Both the position numbers and the translations under genes were made by a program. From Desarmillaria ectypa (lineage: Eukaryota; Basidiomycota; Agaricomycetes; Agaricales; Physalacriaceae), in contig JAUDYN010000002.1 of assembly GCA_030407005.1 (NCBI GenBank), positions 434,001 to 498,000 on the forward strand: a stretch of DNA of 64,000 bases, written 5' to 3'. Positions within the stretch are counted from its first letter, which is position 1; each line of letters starts with the position of its first letter. A model generated the notes under the pieces. That model ran no database searches. It saw nothing but the letters and a program-made list of their open reading frames with translations, and was not told where the DNA came from. This document shows positions 51,001 to 63,320 of the stretch, piece by piece.

Positions 51001-51968
51001 GAGGACACCGGATATCGGGCTACCTTTCTGCCGGGCCGCGGGAACTATTCGGCTACTCGGCATGTATCTGGTCAAGTACAGAGCCGAATCTTTCGTATTA
51101 ACGACAGCCTCGACTCTCGATCCGTGTGGGACTCCCGCCCTGTTGTAACTTTTCATAACCAGGACTGGTCCCTTCTACTCATAGCTTGAAACTGAACCAC
51201 AAGCTCTTTAGCTATGCTCCGTCGAGAAGCGCGTACTGTATCAATTTCGTCTCGTCACAGGCTAGCAGCACTGGACATCCGACGGACAACAATCAAGGCG
51301 GTTCCTAGCCCTTACTTCTTTCTCCAATCTCCAAAGGTATGCGAACTGACAAACTACAAGACACCTTCCCTGAAACATGATTTATTCATTCTGGCGATGC
51401 TCACATCCCCTTTCTATCTGTACCCGTACGACTTTGCGGCTACTCTGCTCGCAATAAGACTCTTCGGGATGGTTTGATTACCGTTCTTACCTTGTACAGA
51501 CCATTTCAATAGCTTCTAGTCCATTCCAGTCTTAATTGAATACATCGAACGAAGCGGTCGTAGATATTCTCATATCCCGGTCAAGCTGCTGGAGGTCACA
51601 ATGCTCCTGCTCCATTCGGCGGTTCGGCTGTGTATACCTCTAATAATTCCCCTTCAGCTCGACGAACTATATATGCTGCGTCGTCGTCGTCGTCATTCCG
51701 TCTGAAGACGAGGTACATGGTCGATATTCAATCATGCATCAGCATCATTCGTTTTCGTGCCAGAATAGACTGTGAAAAGTCAAAACTCCCGAACACAGGG
51801 TGGAACGCGCAGGATCAATTGTCCAAAGGTTTCAATCCCACTGTTTGTACAAGGATCTCGACAATACCTTCCGGTGCATCCCGACAAAATCCTTTGAGAT
51901 ATTTAAGGTTGGCTCTTTGAGAGACACATTTCACTTCCTCTACATCTTTCTACAATACTAAGAACACC
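48050..51968. other. Gene-poor region
   Basis: Nearly 4 kb without a gene I can support. Many medium open frames exist on both strands: minus 48200-48649 (149 codons), 49270-49575 and 49865-50152; plus 48953-49234, 49442-49627 and 50403-50795. No two can be joined into a recognised protein. Several have plausible composition (49442: GATDAKILWPETWKEKN; 50152 minus: NQVTRALVRIYDGNQYC), which suggests decayed genes. No terminal repeats, transposase or reverse-transcriptase motifs were seen. The last 150 bases lie just upstream of the Zn2Cys6 gene. Confidence 0.4.
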
Positions 51969-54031
51969 ATGCGCTCGACATCTCATACCCATGCTCTACA
52001 AAGAGGACGCGCCTGTGTTCATTGCCGCCGCAGGAAAATGGTCAGTGAGCGATACCTTATTTTGGCGCTCGCTCACTACTTCCATCGTCCAGCGGTGTGA
52101 CGGGGTCCGTCCTGTATGTGGCCCATGCGCTCGAGCACGTCGACCGGATGATTGCCAGTATACGGACAGTCAAGGACGTTCACGAATGGAAATATTAGAA
52201 GAAAATATTAGTCGTGTCCAGGCGCGTATTCAAGAATTAGAGAATCCCGAAACCTCGGAGGCTTCGGTTATCTTACACTCACCTTACACTAAAACTGCGA
52301 CGAGTGTTACAGGACCGCCCCGTGTCCCTAGTAAGCTCTAAATTAACGTGGAAGTCAATGGCGTTCTTTGATTATTTTATATCAGCTCCTTCACCCTTCA
52401 GCCCTCGGGATCACCAGCCCAACGCCTCTCGACAAAATTGGTGGACGCTACCTGAGCCTCCCTCCGAAACACAAGTCGTTTTGTACGTTAAAAGTGTAAG
52501 ATGCACAAAGTACGATCTAATTCTTTGCTTATAACTCAGGATTGACAAATTTCTATTTTTTGCGTCCGATTTCGGCTTCTTTCTCCATCCGACACGCTTT
52601 CGAGCGTCTGCTCTTCTGGCGGCCCGCATAGGTCACCCTTCCCGTCCTTTACCCGCACTGCTGACAACCGCTTATCTCTGGGGAACTAAACTCTCAGGCT
52701 CATCGACATCGACAGAAATCGAGAAAGCTCTCTTGGCTCGTTCATTGTCCCAAGTATCCAGTTCCCTCACCAGTAACCATCCACATAAAGTGATCCACAC
52801 CATTCAAACCGAATATCTACTGGCGTATTATTTATTGTCCTCGGGAAGGTTCCTGGAAGGGAAATACCATGTTACGACGGCTGTTTCATTGGCTGTCAGC
52901 TCAAGGATTGATAAAATACGCTCGGATCGGATCGATCCTCACGATAGTTCAGTGTTACGACCACCGCAGGACCCTATAGAGGAAGGGGAACGAGTTGACG
53001 CATGCTGGAACATGATAATTCTTGACAAGTGTTGGGCAGTAGCGCTGGCATCTCCCACGAATATTGTTTGTCCAACTGATGATCCCAAGGTTCAAATAGA
53101 TACTCCTTGGCCTCTCGAGATCGAAGGCTATGAGAACGTGAGTCAGGTCTGTTCTGCGTCGCAGATTCCTTTGACCTGGAGTCCAGGGTGGCTATCCTTC
53201 AGGGATGAGGGGCAGTTGCACATTGGAAAATTATCTAAGGGGTTTGCAGAGCTCTCGAGGTAAAGAAATGTCAATGAAGAGCCTTCACGTTAAAGCTTCC
53301 TTGCTGTGGGAGCGTTCGAATGATTTGATTGCGACTTGGAAATCACGTGTGTTTGCCACTTTTATTATGTTGCCTCAATTAACTGCTCTCTGTAGACATG
53401 AATCCTCAAGAATCGACTACTTTCTATGGAGCTTTCAACACCCTTGATACTTTGCTCGAGAGAGTGCGAGTCAACCTTCCACCCCCGAATCAGATGACCA
53501 ACCGTACTCCGCCTAAAATGCGCACTCTATTTATTATCCATAGCTTGACATACGCTGCCATCATTCAACTACACGGAGTTTTCGCGAATAATAGTACGGA
53601 ATCGAAGACGAAGGTTCTCCTCTCCGCTCAAGCCATCTTTCGAATGGTTAATGCCGTTCGTCTTGGCAATGCCACCCAAGTCATCAATCCAATAATGGGG
53701 GTACGTTTATTCTGCTCTTTCCTATACATAGATGAACACGATCCAATATCCTATGTTATAGACGATTTGGGTTTCTGCGAGTCAGGTAATCCTGGAAGAA
53801 TTAGCGACGTTGAAAGCACACCGTTTGTCGAAATCGGGAAATATTCCGCCGACTGAGGAGGAAAGAAGTATGTTGAGTGTTTTCGAGAACGGGTTGAGAG
53901 ACATGATGCCGTTAGGGCGAAGCTGCAGTCTGTTGAGTATGATGACTTTCTTCTTGTGCCCCTCTCGGTCTGATGTTGTCATCTCAGGATATCAGTTGAA
54001 CCAAATTCAGCAGGCATACTCTGTGCTCTGA
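51969..54031 (+). CDS. Zn2Cys6 fungal transcription factor, paralogue A
   Basis: The start MRSTSHTHALQRGRACVHCRRRKM is split by an intron from RCDGVRPVCGPCARARRPDDC. The cysteines give C-x2-C-x6-C-x6-C-x2-C-x8-C, a binuclear zinc cluster at about residues 15-42. A coiled-coil linker follows (ILEENISRVQARIQELEN). The middle homology region (fungal_trans) spans FLFFASDFGFFLHPTRF, LLSSGRFLEGKYHVTTAVSL, EEGERVDACWNMIILDKCWA, SLHVKASLLWERSNDL and RTLFIIHSLTYAAIIQLHG. The end is GYQLNQIQQAYSVL plus stop. At least six introns, all in frame, so the gene looks intact. Nuclear activator or repressor; targets unknown. Its closest relative in view is the minus-strand gene ending at 59761. Confidence 0.88.
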
Positions 54032-56574
54032 TACTCATTCCCGCTCGTTCATCACTCTATCCAACCAATTTATTTATTCAACTGATGTCCACATTTTTCT
54101 ATGCGTAGCCAGTACCACGAAACTAATTTATACAGCAAGACAGTATTTATTTCTCGCTTTGTAGCGCTGTTTGGCCAGAGCCAAGAGTAGTACTATTACT
54201 TTTACATCATGTATTTTTTTGTAGTCGTAATCCCATCTTTAAATGAAGTCATATGGTACTCGTTCGGGAGCTCTTATTAAAGATAAGTATAATACCATAG
54301 TTGAGAGCGTGGTGCTACTAGATCCGGACTTCTCAACATCGATTATTGTGAATTGTCCACGCGTTAGAGAAGTACGGCATTTCTCATTTCTGGCGATTGG
54401 TCCAGAGAGATGGAACGAAGTACATCGGGAGCATGACAGCTACGGCGAAAATGTTTAAACTCCTGACTGCATACTGCAGCCTATTCTGCTGTGAGGTTGG
54501 TATGCACTTGACCATGTAATCATTTTCGATAATATGATGTTAGAAAGAATACTATATGCTCATCAGGCATGTAAATGGCCGCAGCGCCGCCGAAACGAAG
54601 AAAGATTCCGCTGCGGCCAGCGAGCTGTAAATACTTTGTATTGGACAGTAATCCTAGGTAATCTTTCATAAGCAGAATCTACGTCGTAACAAAGCCTAAC
54701 ATCGCAGCTGACGGGCCTGGATGATCAAAATTACTACAAGCGCCGATGCCAATACAACTTCCAGCCAGCTTATGAGATTCCCCAGTACATCGGTAGAGAT
54801 AGAAGATTGAATTTCTTGGAGGCAAGCCGATCGTGGAGGAAACTTTGACCATGCAAAACGTACACTTTGTCACTGTGGTGGAACAGGATATGGAAATCCC
54901 AGTCGGTTCACTTCGTTTTTTTTTGTGATCTGCATTTGATTCACCGCAATAAGTATACTTTACACCAAGATGTGATGATACTGATACTTAGTCTCTCTCG
55001 TCCCCAGTCCCTCCTTTCATAGATCCGGGATTCACTTTGGTGACCGAATGTATCATCATCAGCGCATGGGTGACATTGTGTCTCAGCATAACGTCGAAAT
55101 AGTTTACCTCTGGGACGTTTCAGCCACAAAAGTTGGGCGCTACGTGTTGCCGTCTGGCAGAGCCGATCCTTTTAACCGAAGGAGGGGATCAGATGTAAGG
55201 AGTACCAAGTTACGTTCATCTTCTTGCTTTGCAAATCCATACTGCCTTCTCGGATCGCATAGCGGCCTCCGAAGTGGCGGAAGAAGAGATATTAATCGAT
55301 ATCAGAAGCTGAATCCATATCTGATACGCCAGCTGCAGAACTCAAGAAAGGGAGATAATTCGACAGAGATAATGGTGGAGTTCGTCCGGGTAGGGGAGGC
55401 CGATGTCGTCATTTTCGTACACGGTACAGTCGCGTTAGTATGTAAAAATAGATTGAACAGAGTGAGCGGGTGTGATACCGAAGCTGTAATATGCCCGTTT
55501 GCGGGTAGAAGACGGGACATTCGCATTGCAACCCGATATCCAAGAACAGTTCAATGTTAGAAATGGAGGCAGGTGGGGTGGGCGCGGTGGCAATGATGGC
55601 GCGGTATAATGGCTTGATGCCATCCGCAGTGCAGTGAATATCGGCAACATCAACTGCAGGAGGAACGAAACCGTAAGCAAATCGTTTCGGGAGCTAAGAT
55701 GATGATGGTAGTGCCGTGTTGTTATGTAGAGTGGCTTCAGGCCCCGCCTCATGCTAGATTTTTGTTTCATGTTTCTTGCTTCGCCACGCTGCAGTACAGA
55801 CCATCCCTTTGCATGAATTCAGCTAACAGCAAACGAGCTGTAAATTTCGCATACCCCGACGGGTTTGAAGCCTGAGCTTAGTACTATGGCGATGTTGTTC
55901 CGAAGTCAAGATGTCATGGCAGGTTCGAGGTTCGTTCGATGCATACAGTTAAGGGGTTGTTCATAGAAACAAGATGGCGATACCCCATTGTATGCATCTC
56001 GGTCAAGGACCCGAAGAAAAAAAAGGAGGGGGGCGGGGGCGTTTACATAGTCTCACTGACGGAGCCTCGTGGGAATTATGAAGTATTAATTTTATTTCTG
56101 TGTCTTTACCTGAACACACCTGAACATCGAATATCTTAAGAAGTAAAAATAAGTCATTGATGAATCGTGCCAAGGGGGACCCTCACTACTGGCTCGTTGG
56201 TGCACTGAAGACCGAAAAGGCAGGATCTTTCCGAAAACTGGGGTACTGCAGCTCTGATTGAAAATGAATCCATAGTTTCACCTAGCACTCTCGACGAGTC
56301 TGGGGTCACTCAAAGATCCTGCCAGCTGTTTAATATATTCACAATGTCTAGATTACATATCTCAGCTGCCCTTCGCTTCCGGATGTGAATTCCTGGGGAC
56401 CTCCGTGCTAAGATTCGAGAGCGGGCGAGGCGTGATGGACACCATGGTCAAAACAGGAAGTACGTGACGTCACGCTACTATCCCCGCAGTTCCCACGCAC
56501 CCAGACGCAATTTTCCAGTACGCTCACCGTCCTTCTCGTTCCCTACAGACAACCCTCGGTCCCATCTTACACAA
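54032..56574. other. Intergenic region
   Basis: About 2.5 kb. A plus-strand frame of 170 codons at 55048-55560 and antisense frames at 55302-55526 and 55435-55770 overlap; none has a recognised domain, and composition favours chance. A purine run (AAAAAAAAGGAGGGGGGCGGGGGCG) lies near 56016-56040. The last 150 bases hold the promoter of ribosomal protein P1 with pyrimidine-rich stretches (CTCACCGTCCTTCTCGTTCCC). Confidence 0.4.
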
Positions 56575-57144
56575 ATGGTGAGCTCATTTGACTCTATGGC
56601 ACATCTACTGTCCTTGTTACTCGAAATTGTGCTATTCGAATAGCTCGAATCGTTGGATGGAGCCGTACAACTCTAGATGACGCACTGACCTGATTTTTTA
56701 CATAGGCCTCCGCTGACCTCGCCGCTACATACGCCGCCCTCATTCTTGCCGATGATGGCATAGAAATTACTGTGCGTCTCAACTCTTATCTCTGCGTCCT
56801 TGGTACTAAGGGAAACTCGTGGAATAGTCTGACAAAATTGTCGCTTTGACAAACGCTGCTGGTGTCGAGCTCGAGCCAATCTGGGCAACTCTTCTAGCAA
56901 AAGCTCTTGAGGGCAAGAATGTGAAAGACCTTCTATCAAACGTTGGATCTGGTGGAGGAGCACCTGCTGCTGGTGCTGCTGCCGCTGCTGGTGCTGCCGC
57001 TGGTGCTGCTGCCGAGGCACCTAAGGAAGAGGAGAAGGAGGAGGAGAAGGAGGAGTCCGACGATGACATGGTTCGTTATATTTCGTGGGTTGTGTTGATC
57101 ATAAATGCTAATAACTGTTACAGGGCTTCGGTCTCTTCGACTAA
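56575..57144 (+). CDS. rpp1: 60S acidic ribosomal protein P1
   Basis: Stalk protein of the large subunit that, with P2 and P0, recruits translation GTPases. Four exons give about 110 residues, normal for P1. Exon 1 is the ATG alone (56575-56577), followed at once by a GT intron. Then [62 protein letters not shown], an Ala-rich hinge, the acidic [15 protein letters not shown] and, after the last intron, the universal tail ending GFGLFD. The last exon is only 21 bases. [16 protein letters not shown] marks it as P1, not P2. Intron placement after ATG is common in ribosomal protein genes. Confidence 0.96.
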
Positions 57145-58083
57145 TTTTTTGCTACGTTTTCCATGCTTCATGTATTGCACTTTCTTATGAAAAACATTGG
57201 AAACCCAGCAATTGTATGTGTGAGATGAATTTCGTGCCACTTAATTGTGCATTGTTGCCGCTATGCATGCTCGCCCGACCACCGCAAGGAACACTCGGGA
57301 AATTCAGGCTTTATATTCCGTATTGCTACAACGCTACTAAGTGAGACTTGCCCTCGCTACTTCCGCCGAAAAGTAATTACGTTCACGCCACTCAGTGGCG
57401 AGAGCGCATATTAGATTGCATCCGGAAAGCTTCGTTTCGGCATATGGTTTCATAGTGACCACGCATTATTATTGGAGGACTCGGGCGGCTTGTTACTTAT
57501 TTGTCTGTTCAACTGTGCAATCTGGTACCTTTTTTCCTTGATAAATTCTGGCGTTTATCGTATTCGTCTCCAGTCGTATCGGTCTCGCAAACATGTTGAA
57601 TGTACTCGCAATGGACTATTTTTTTCGTGGCGGTCTGGCAAAGCTTGACACAGCTTTCGAGTTGGCAATCGCCGATTTTCGCAATTTCCAAAAGCATCGA
57701 AATTTGATCGCAACGTGGCCGAAAATCTTTGAAACTGGCTGAAAACATACGCCAGTGGTTACCTGTTGTGACGGCAATGCTTTACATGCATCCCAAGTGG
57801 CTGGCCTTTCGATTGGACTGTGCGATCGATTATCTGAGCTGTCAGCGATAAATCTAGGTTTTGTGCCTATATAAGATCAAGGGCTGGGCGCCGGAACACG
57901 GCTTAGAGCCGTTTACCGTGTGTTTCACACATTTCGAATTTTTCGTTCTGCATGTAAAAAGACGTCACTTTCGTCCAACCTTACGCCCGCTTTCTTCTTA
58001 CCTTCCTTTCTCTGTACGTGCTGGAGTGCAGGATCTGTGCTGTTTGTACTGACTCGTATGTAGGACGCTGGTTGCAAATTTCA
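57145..58083. other. Intergenic region with TATA box for the F-box gene
   Basis: No gene was seen. TATATAAG at 57868-57875 lies about 215 bases upstream of the F-box ATG and is the clearest TATA box in the window. A pyrimidine-rich stretch (CTTTCTTCTTACCTTCCTTTCTC) near 57989 may mark the transcription start. Confidence 0.5.
57868..57875 (+). promoter_or_regulatory. TATA box of the F-box gene
   Basis: TATATAAG, followed by a pyrimidine-rich tract about 120 bases downstream and the ATG at 58084. Typical core promoter spacing for filamentous fungi, assigned by position only. Confidence 0.5.
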
Positions 58084-59529
58084 ATGGCTTCCCTCGGTAT
58101 CACGACTATACCCCACGAGTTATTAGGAGAGGTTTTCGTTCGCTGTTCAAACTATTCTGCTGATGCACCCATCATTCTATCCACGGTGTGCCAACGATTT
58201 CGTGTCGTAGTGCTGAACACTCCCCGTGCTTGGCACAGTCTGCGACTTTCTCTATGTCCAGAAAAGGAGCGCGAGACTATTCGCAAGGCTAGCCTCTGGT
58301 TTTCCCTCTCTGGCGTCTGCTGCCTCGACTTGTATGTCGACATCGAAGGGCAGACGACCAATATACCCGAGACTCACCCATTCATGATTGCATTTCTCCA
58401 GCGTCACACCACACGCATTTCTTCTCTGAATGTCCGTTCAGAAACAGAGAAGGCAGCGCATTCTTTCTTAGACGCGGTGTACTTCCCCCTTCCATTCTCT
58501 CCTTCCCCGACCCAACTACCGCTAAAAACATTAAGGCTTCGCGTGGCGTCGGATACTCCGGGTCTTCCTGCCACTTCGGCCGCTACGTCCGTATTCCATT
58601 CTTTCGCTCACATCCCCCATCTGAAATCTCTACAATTGACCAATCACAAACTACCATCCCTTTTCACTCCGGATTTTCATAATCTCCAGACCCTGACTAT
58701 TGCTCGCCCACTTCGAGCCCCTCCAATATCCGTTCAACAACTTTTGCAGATCGTGCATGCTGCACCTTTCCTTGTGAACTTGGAGATCGCATCACGCGTG
58801 GTCCATGCGGAGACTCACCAGCCCCTGTTCGAGGAGTTGTACCTTCCTTACCTGAAGAATCTCTCATTGAGGACAAACGAGGTACCCTCACTCATTGAGG
58901 TCCTCGTTGCTCCGATATTGGAGGAACTTCATATCAACGATTTGGACGGAAAGCGACATAGGGCTTCTGCCGAGTTAACGCAGTCACTGCAGACTGTCAG
59001 CCGCAAACTCATGTCGAGAGGGGCGTTGGATTGGTGTGTCAAGCGTCTGTACATCACGGGACTTTCGCTTCACCGTGATGATCCAGGAGCCCAGACGTGG
59101 GAATGGTGTTTGGGACGGGCGAGGATGTTGGAAGAGCTTTCTGTTTCTAGTAACGATGAGGATTTTGAAGTGTTGGTCAACTTCCTTGTTGGGGGATATG
59201 CGGGAACTTGCGTGTGTCCCTTGCTCAAGATGATCCACGTCAGTGGACTCGAGTCTTTTGACGGGATGGAGCGGTTGAAGAGGGAGAGGCCCGGTATTGA
59301 AGTAATCATGAATGCTCTGGAAACGCGTGGGGTTACTTCACGGAGCTCGTCACGAAATCCTTCGCGAGACCGTCGTCCAGTCAATGGATTAGGAAATGGT
59401 GGGGGTTTTGGTTTTGGTTTTGGTTCACGGTTCGCTATTCAGCGCAATGGCTATAAAATCCACGCTATTGGGAGCGATCCCAAACTCAAAAGGCAGCCAG
59501 TTCTTGCTGTTGACTGTGAAGATTGGTAG
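58084..59529 (+). CDS. F-box protein with leucine-rich arm
   Basis: A single-exon frame of about 481 residues from the ATG at 58084 (MASLGITTIPHELLGEVFV). An upstream in-frame start at 58018 would add 22 cysteine-containing residues without family support. The F-box region reads IPHELLGEVFVRCSNYS, then VCQRFRVVVLNTPRAWHSL, the standard basidiomycete W-x-L pattern. LRR-like segments follow: LKTLRLRVASDT, LKSLQLTNHKLPSLF, NLQTLTIARPL and LKNLSLRTNEVPSL. The C-terminus has a Ser/Arg stretch, a Gly/Phe-rich run (GGGFGFGFGSRF) and ends VDCEDW. Predicted substrate receptor of an SCF ubiquitin ligase; targets unknown. Lack of introns is unusual here but not unknown for such genes. Confidence 0.88.
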   Translation: MASLGITTIPHELLGEVFVRCSNYSADAPIILSTVCQRFRVVVLNTPRAWHSLRLSLCPEKERETIRKASLWFSLSGVCCLDLYVDIEGQTTNIPETHPFMIAFLQRHTTRISSLNVRSETEKAAHSFLDAVYFPLPFSPSPTQLPLKTLRLRVASDTPGLPATSAATSVFHSFAHIPHLKSLQLTNHKLPSLFTPDFHNLQTLTIARPLRAPPISVQQLLQIVHAAPFLVNLEIASRVVHAETHQPLFEELYLPYLKNLSLRTNEVPSLIEVLVAPILEELHINDLDGKRHRASAELTQSLQTVSRKLMSRGALDWCVKRLYITGLSLHRDDPGAQTWEWCLGRARMLEELSVSSNDEDFEVLVNFLVGGYAGTCVCPLLKMIHVSGLESFDGMERLKRERPGIEVIMNALETRGVTSRSSSRNPSRDRRPVNGLGNGGGFGFGFGSRFAIQRNGYKIHAIGSDPKLKRQPVLAVDCEDW

Positions 59530-59760
59530 ATTTTTTGACTGGTCTGTTTAACTTATTTTATCTGGAGTCTCTCCTAAGTCCTTTGTATACGCGGTACAAC
59601 AATACACTCTTTTTATCGCTAGAAACTTTATCATATGTTGACGATTACAAAAATGTGATTTAAAAGATATACCTAATATTAATGCCCTCACGACAGCGTG
59701 CGGTCCATTAATGGAACCTTTAGGTAGTTCCCTCTATCAGAAATCATAACCAGCAATTAA

Positions 59761-61811
59761 TTACAATGCAGCGAATGCTTCTTGTATTTGCTTCACCTGA
59801 TACTCTGTGACACGGGGGCATAGAGGTTAGTGTGGAATAATCGCATCTTAACTCCGACTCACTTAAGAGAATGCAGCTTTCCGCCAAGAGGGTCATATCC
59901 TGAAATCCAGCATTAAAGATGCCGAAAAGTTCCATTTCCTTGTCATTTGCAGGGCCATGTGCCTGGCGGGATGCCCTCAACGCAACCAATTCCTCAAGTA
60001 GGACTTGACCTGCAGATATCCAGACCGTCTGTCAAAAATGAGTAAGCGCCATTATCGATAGAAAATTCTATGACGAAAAGTCGGACTTGCCCCAATAATC
60101 GGATTGATGGGCGAACCATGCGGCACGGTACCGGTCATTCGAAATACGGCTTGAGCAGCCATGAGAACCCTATCGTGAGATTGCGTGTCGACCCTGGCGA
60201 AGAGACCATACAACTGCATGATAGCGGCGTAGGTCAAGTTATGGGCAACAAAGAGAGTTCTCCTTTTGGCCGACGTCGGGTTGGTTACCGCATTTGGCAA
60301 TGGAAGAGCGCTTCGCAGATTCTCAAGTAGACCCTCCAGGGCCGCAAACGAAGCATAAAAGTCAATCGACTCCTGTTCGGCCATGTCTACATTGATGTTA
60401 GAATATCGTTTAGAATGATGACGGGAGTCAACGAAGCAGCCCACATACCAGATTTCCAATTCCTTATCAAGTCGGTTGCGCGCTCCCATAGGAGAGACGC
60501 TTTTACATGAAGTGCCTTCGTCGACATCTCATTACCACCCGACGCAGGCGCACCTCTAAGATATTTCTGAATGGTATAACTGCACGCCAGGCCCGAAGGA
60601 AACCCTCCCTAAAGAAATTACACATGAGAAAAGAGGTATATGAGAGAGAACTCAAACGCACATGCTCGTAATCTTGGATTTCAAGAGGCCGGGGGGTATC
60701 GAGTTGAATTCCGACGATATCGGAAGGGCACACAGAATTAGGTACAGATGCTAAAGCGACTGCCCAACCTTTATCCAGGATCAAAACCGTCCAGCAAGCA
60801 TCCACACGCTCGCCTTCTTCGATGGCATCTTGCGGTGCCGGGAGAACCGACATCTGACTTGTGGAGGTGTTTCGGTCGGATCGTACTTTATTGAGTCCAG
60901 TACTGAGGACCAGGGAAACGGCCGTTGTGACATGGTACTTTCCTTCTAAGAAGCGTCCAGACGCTAGGAAGTAATACGCTAGTATGACCTCTGCCTGTAT
61001 AGTTTGCACAATTTTCTGAGGATGATAATTGCTTGAGAGTGCATTGGATACGTCCGCCAGCGCTCGCTCAAGGAATGTCTTTTCGTGGATGGTCAAAGAC
61101 GGCGTATGCGATAGGAAAATTCCCAGTAGGTAGACAGTCGTCATGAGTGCTGGTAATGGCCGGGAGTAGTATGCAGAGGGATCAAGGGCAGCTGATCGGA
61201 AGCGGGAAACGTTCATAAAGAATCCATATTCAGAGGCGCAATCGAGAAACTTGTCGATCCTATAGATCGTGAATATTGTATTTAGACTTGTTATAAGTAT
61301 GAAGAGGGTAGGAAACGAACAAAAATGTTTTAATGTCAAGAGGGGGATCCGGCAATGTCCACCAGCCATAACCTAACGAAGGAACTCCGGTACCCGGAGA
61401 TACACCTACATATTAGCCTAACTTCAAGATGAAGTAGACAATAAACATACTGGGATTCGAAGAGGAACCACCAACCAAGTAAGGGTCGTTCAGGATGATA
61501 GGTGGGTCATGCTGCTGCGGGTTTTCAAGCTCGCGAATTCGAGCCTCAACTCGACTTATATTTTCTTCGAGGACCTCCATCTTAGTACGGCCCTGGCTGT
61601 TCTTATACTGACAATCTTCAGACCGATTTCCCCTACTGCACTGTCCACAAATGGGGCGAGCACCGTCGCATCGCTGCAAAGAAGAGGTTACTTAAGACTA
61701 GGTACGACACTGGTGAATGACAAGAGAGCCAACCATTTTCCGGCGACGACAATGAATACAGGCTTGACCCCAGTGGAGAGAAGGGTTGCGAGTAGAGGCA
61801 GGAGAAGACAT
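59761..61811 (-). CDS. Zn2Cys6 fungal transcription factor, paralogue B
   Basis: Start at 61811: MSSPASTRNPSLHWGQACIHCRRRKM, intron, then RCDGARPICGQCSRGNRSEDC, the same C-x2-C-x6-C-x6-C-x2-C-x8-C cluster and the same first intron position as paralogue A. Linker VLEENISRVEARIRELENPQQ. The fungal_trans region includes DCASEYGFFMNVSRFRSA, FLASGRFLEGKYHVTTAVSL, EEGERVDACWTVLILDKGWAV, ALHVKASLLWERATDL and TLFVAHNLTYAAIMQLYG. The end is YQVKQIQEAFAAL plus stop at 59761. Exons join in frame, so it is intact. It converges with paralogue A, with ribosomal P1 and the F-box gene between them. Partner or target genes cannot be named. Confidence 0.88.
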
Positions 61812-63320
61812 TGTAGGACTTAGTTATCCTGAAGAGGTATCGGACGAGCTCAAGAAAGGCGGATGGTGGGCAGCGGGGCACACCTAGGGTTCCCTCCAAT
61901 TTATACCCATGTAAGTGGATGGCGTACACTGCCTAAAAAAATGCGTACTAAGGATACAAGGCATAATATGCCAGTACGGAATATTAGCGAATTTCCCCTC
62001 GAGGGCATTTTGTCAATGAGCTTCACTCCTTCCGCTGTGGCTGTGTAGATGCCCGAGTCGCAACACCGAGCCTGTGATTTCAGATAACATCATCATCCCA
62101 TGGAAGAACGGAGCACTTGGAAGCTGGGCATACATAGTTTGGAAAATCAGGTGCTGTTATTGGACGATGTTGGTCCCATTTGAACCTCCACGTTGCAAGC
62201 AAAAGCGAAGCGGTATCCTGTGACGAAGCCTTGAGCAAGTCTGGAATGCACTGCGGACATAGAACATCACTGCCAGTAGGATAAGCTCCTTCTGTAAAAG
62301 TGGGGACTGCAATAAAATAATGAGCTGACCTTGGAGCAATGCATCAATAACTGTAGCTTTACAGAGATCAATTAAGTATTAAGCGCTGCATTATGGTTGA
62401 CGTCTACGCACTTTGTTAATTCGACTTGGATAATTTGCACGTCAAAGACAGATATGAAGTCCATTGCAAATGGCAGAGTATCTCGTAGAGTGCCACAAAT
62501 CTTAAGTGAGCGCCTGCGACCGAGTTTGAGCGCTAGCATTGTCGTACGTCAGCAGACCTATAAAGCAGATTGAACATTCGCAGGATGCGCCACTTGGAAT
62601 ATTGAAAATTACCAAGTATGTTGCACTCTCCGTTCATCGACAATGAGACTTCTACGACGAAGAAAGGTAGCCGGGAATATCCGATGTCGGCTATCTGGTG
62701 ACGGTGATTGCCGATAGCTCGGGGACGGAAAGTTTGGCCAGAGGCCACCGTTAAAAGGAGAGTTGACAATGATCCGGCTTGCCTGGCCTACCCAGATTCC
62801 TCTTCCGCTCCGAATGATGCAATTGAATTTGGCAGTTGAGGTACTGCCAACGGTCAATAATGATTAGACTTGGTGGTGACACAAAAACAGGCTGAACAGC
62901 ACGGGCGGCCGTAATACAACGTAGCTGTGGCGTACTAGCCACTTCAACAACACCCCCGTACAAGGACAGTCGAGCTTAAGTATGATCTACCTAGATACGA
63001 AGAAAGAAAATACATATCCTTCTTGTACGATGCATTGGCATGCTTCACTCTCTGTTATTCTTATCTGTCACAGGAGTCCTTGACTGAAAGTTCCATTGCT
63101 TCATTTAGACATGGGATTACGATTACCAATAATTATACGATAAAGCAATACTCTTGGTCCGGGACAAACAGTGCTACAAAGCGAGAAATAAATACCATCT
63201 TGCTGTGTAAATCAGATTTGTAGTACTGGCTACGTATAGAAAAATGTGGACATCAGTGGAATAAATATACTTAAATAAATACATTAGTTGGATAGAATGA
63301 TGAACGAGCGGGATTGAATA
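61812..63320. other. Intergenic region
   Basis: About 1.5 kb. Overlapping minus-strand frames at 62533-62963 (GRGIWVGQASRIIVNSPFNGG) look mildly protein-like but have no domain or splice partners. The left end holds the promoter of Zn2Cys6 paralogue B. Confidence 0.4.

Noticed and set aside
48050..51968. A transposon or a glutaminase-like gene in the gene-poor stretch
   Set aside because: Tested by eye for transposase, reverse transcriptase and enzyme motifs; none could be followed beyond a few residues, and no terminal repeats were seen.
55048..55560. Plus-strand frame of 170 codons
   Set aside because: No recognised motif, overlapping open frames on the other strand and no splice context; not enough to call a gene.
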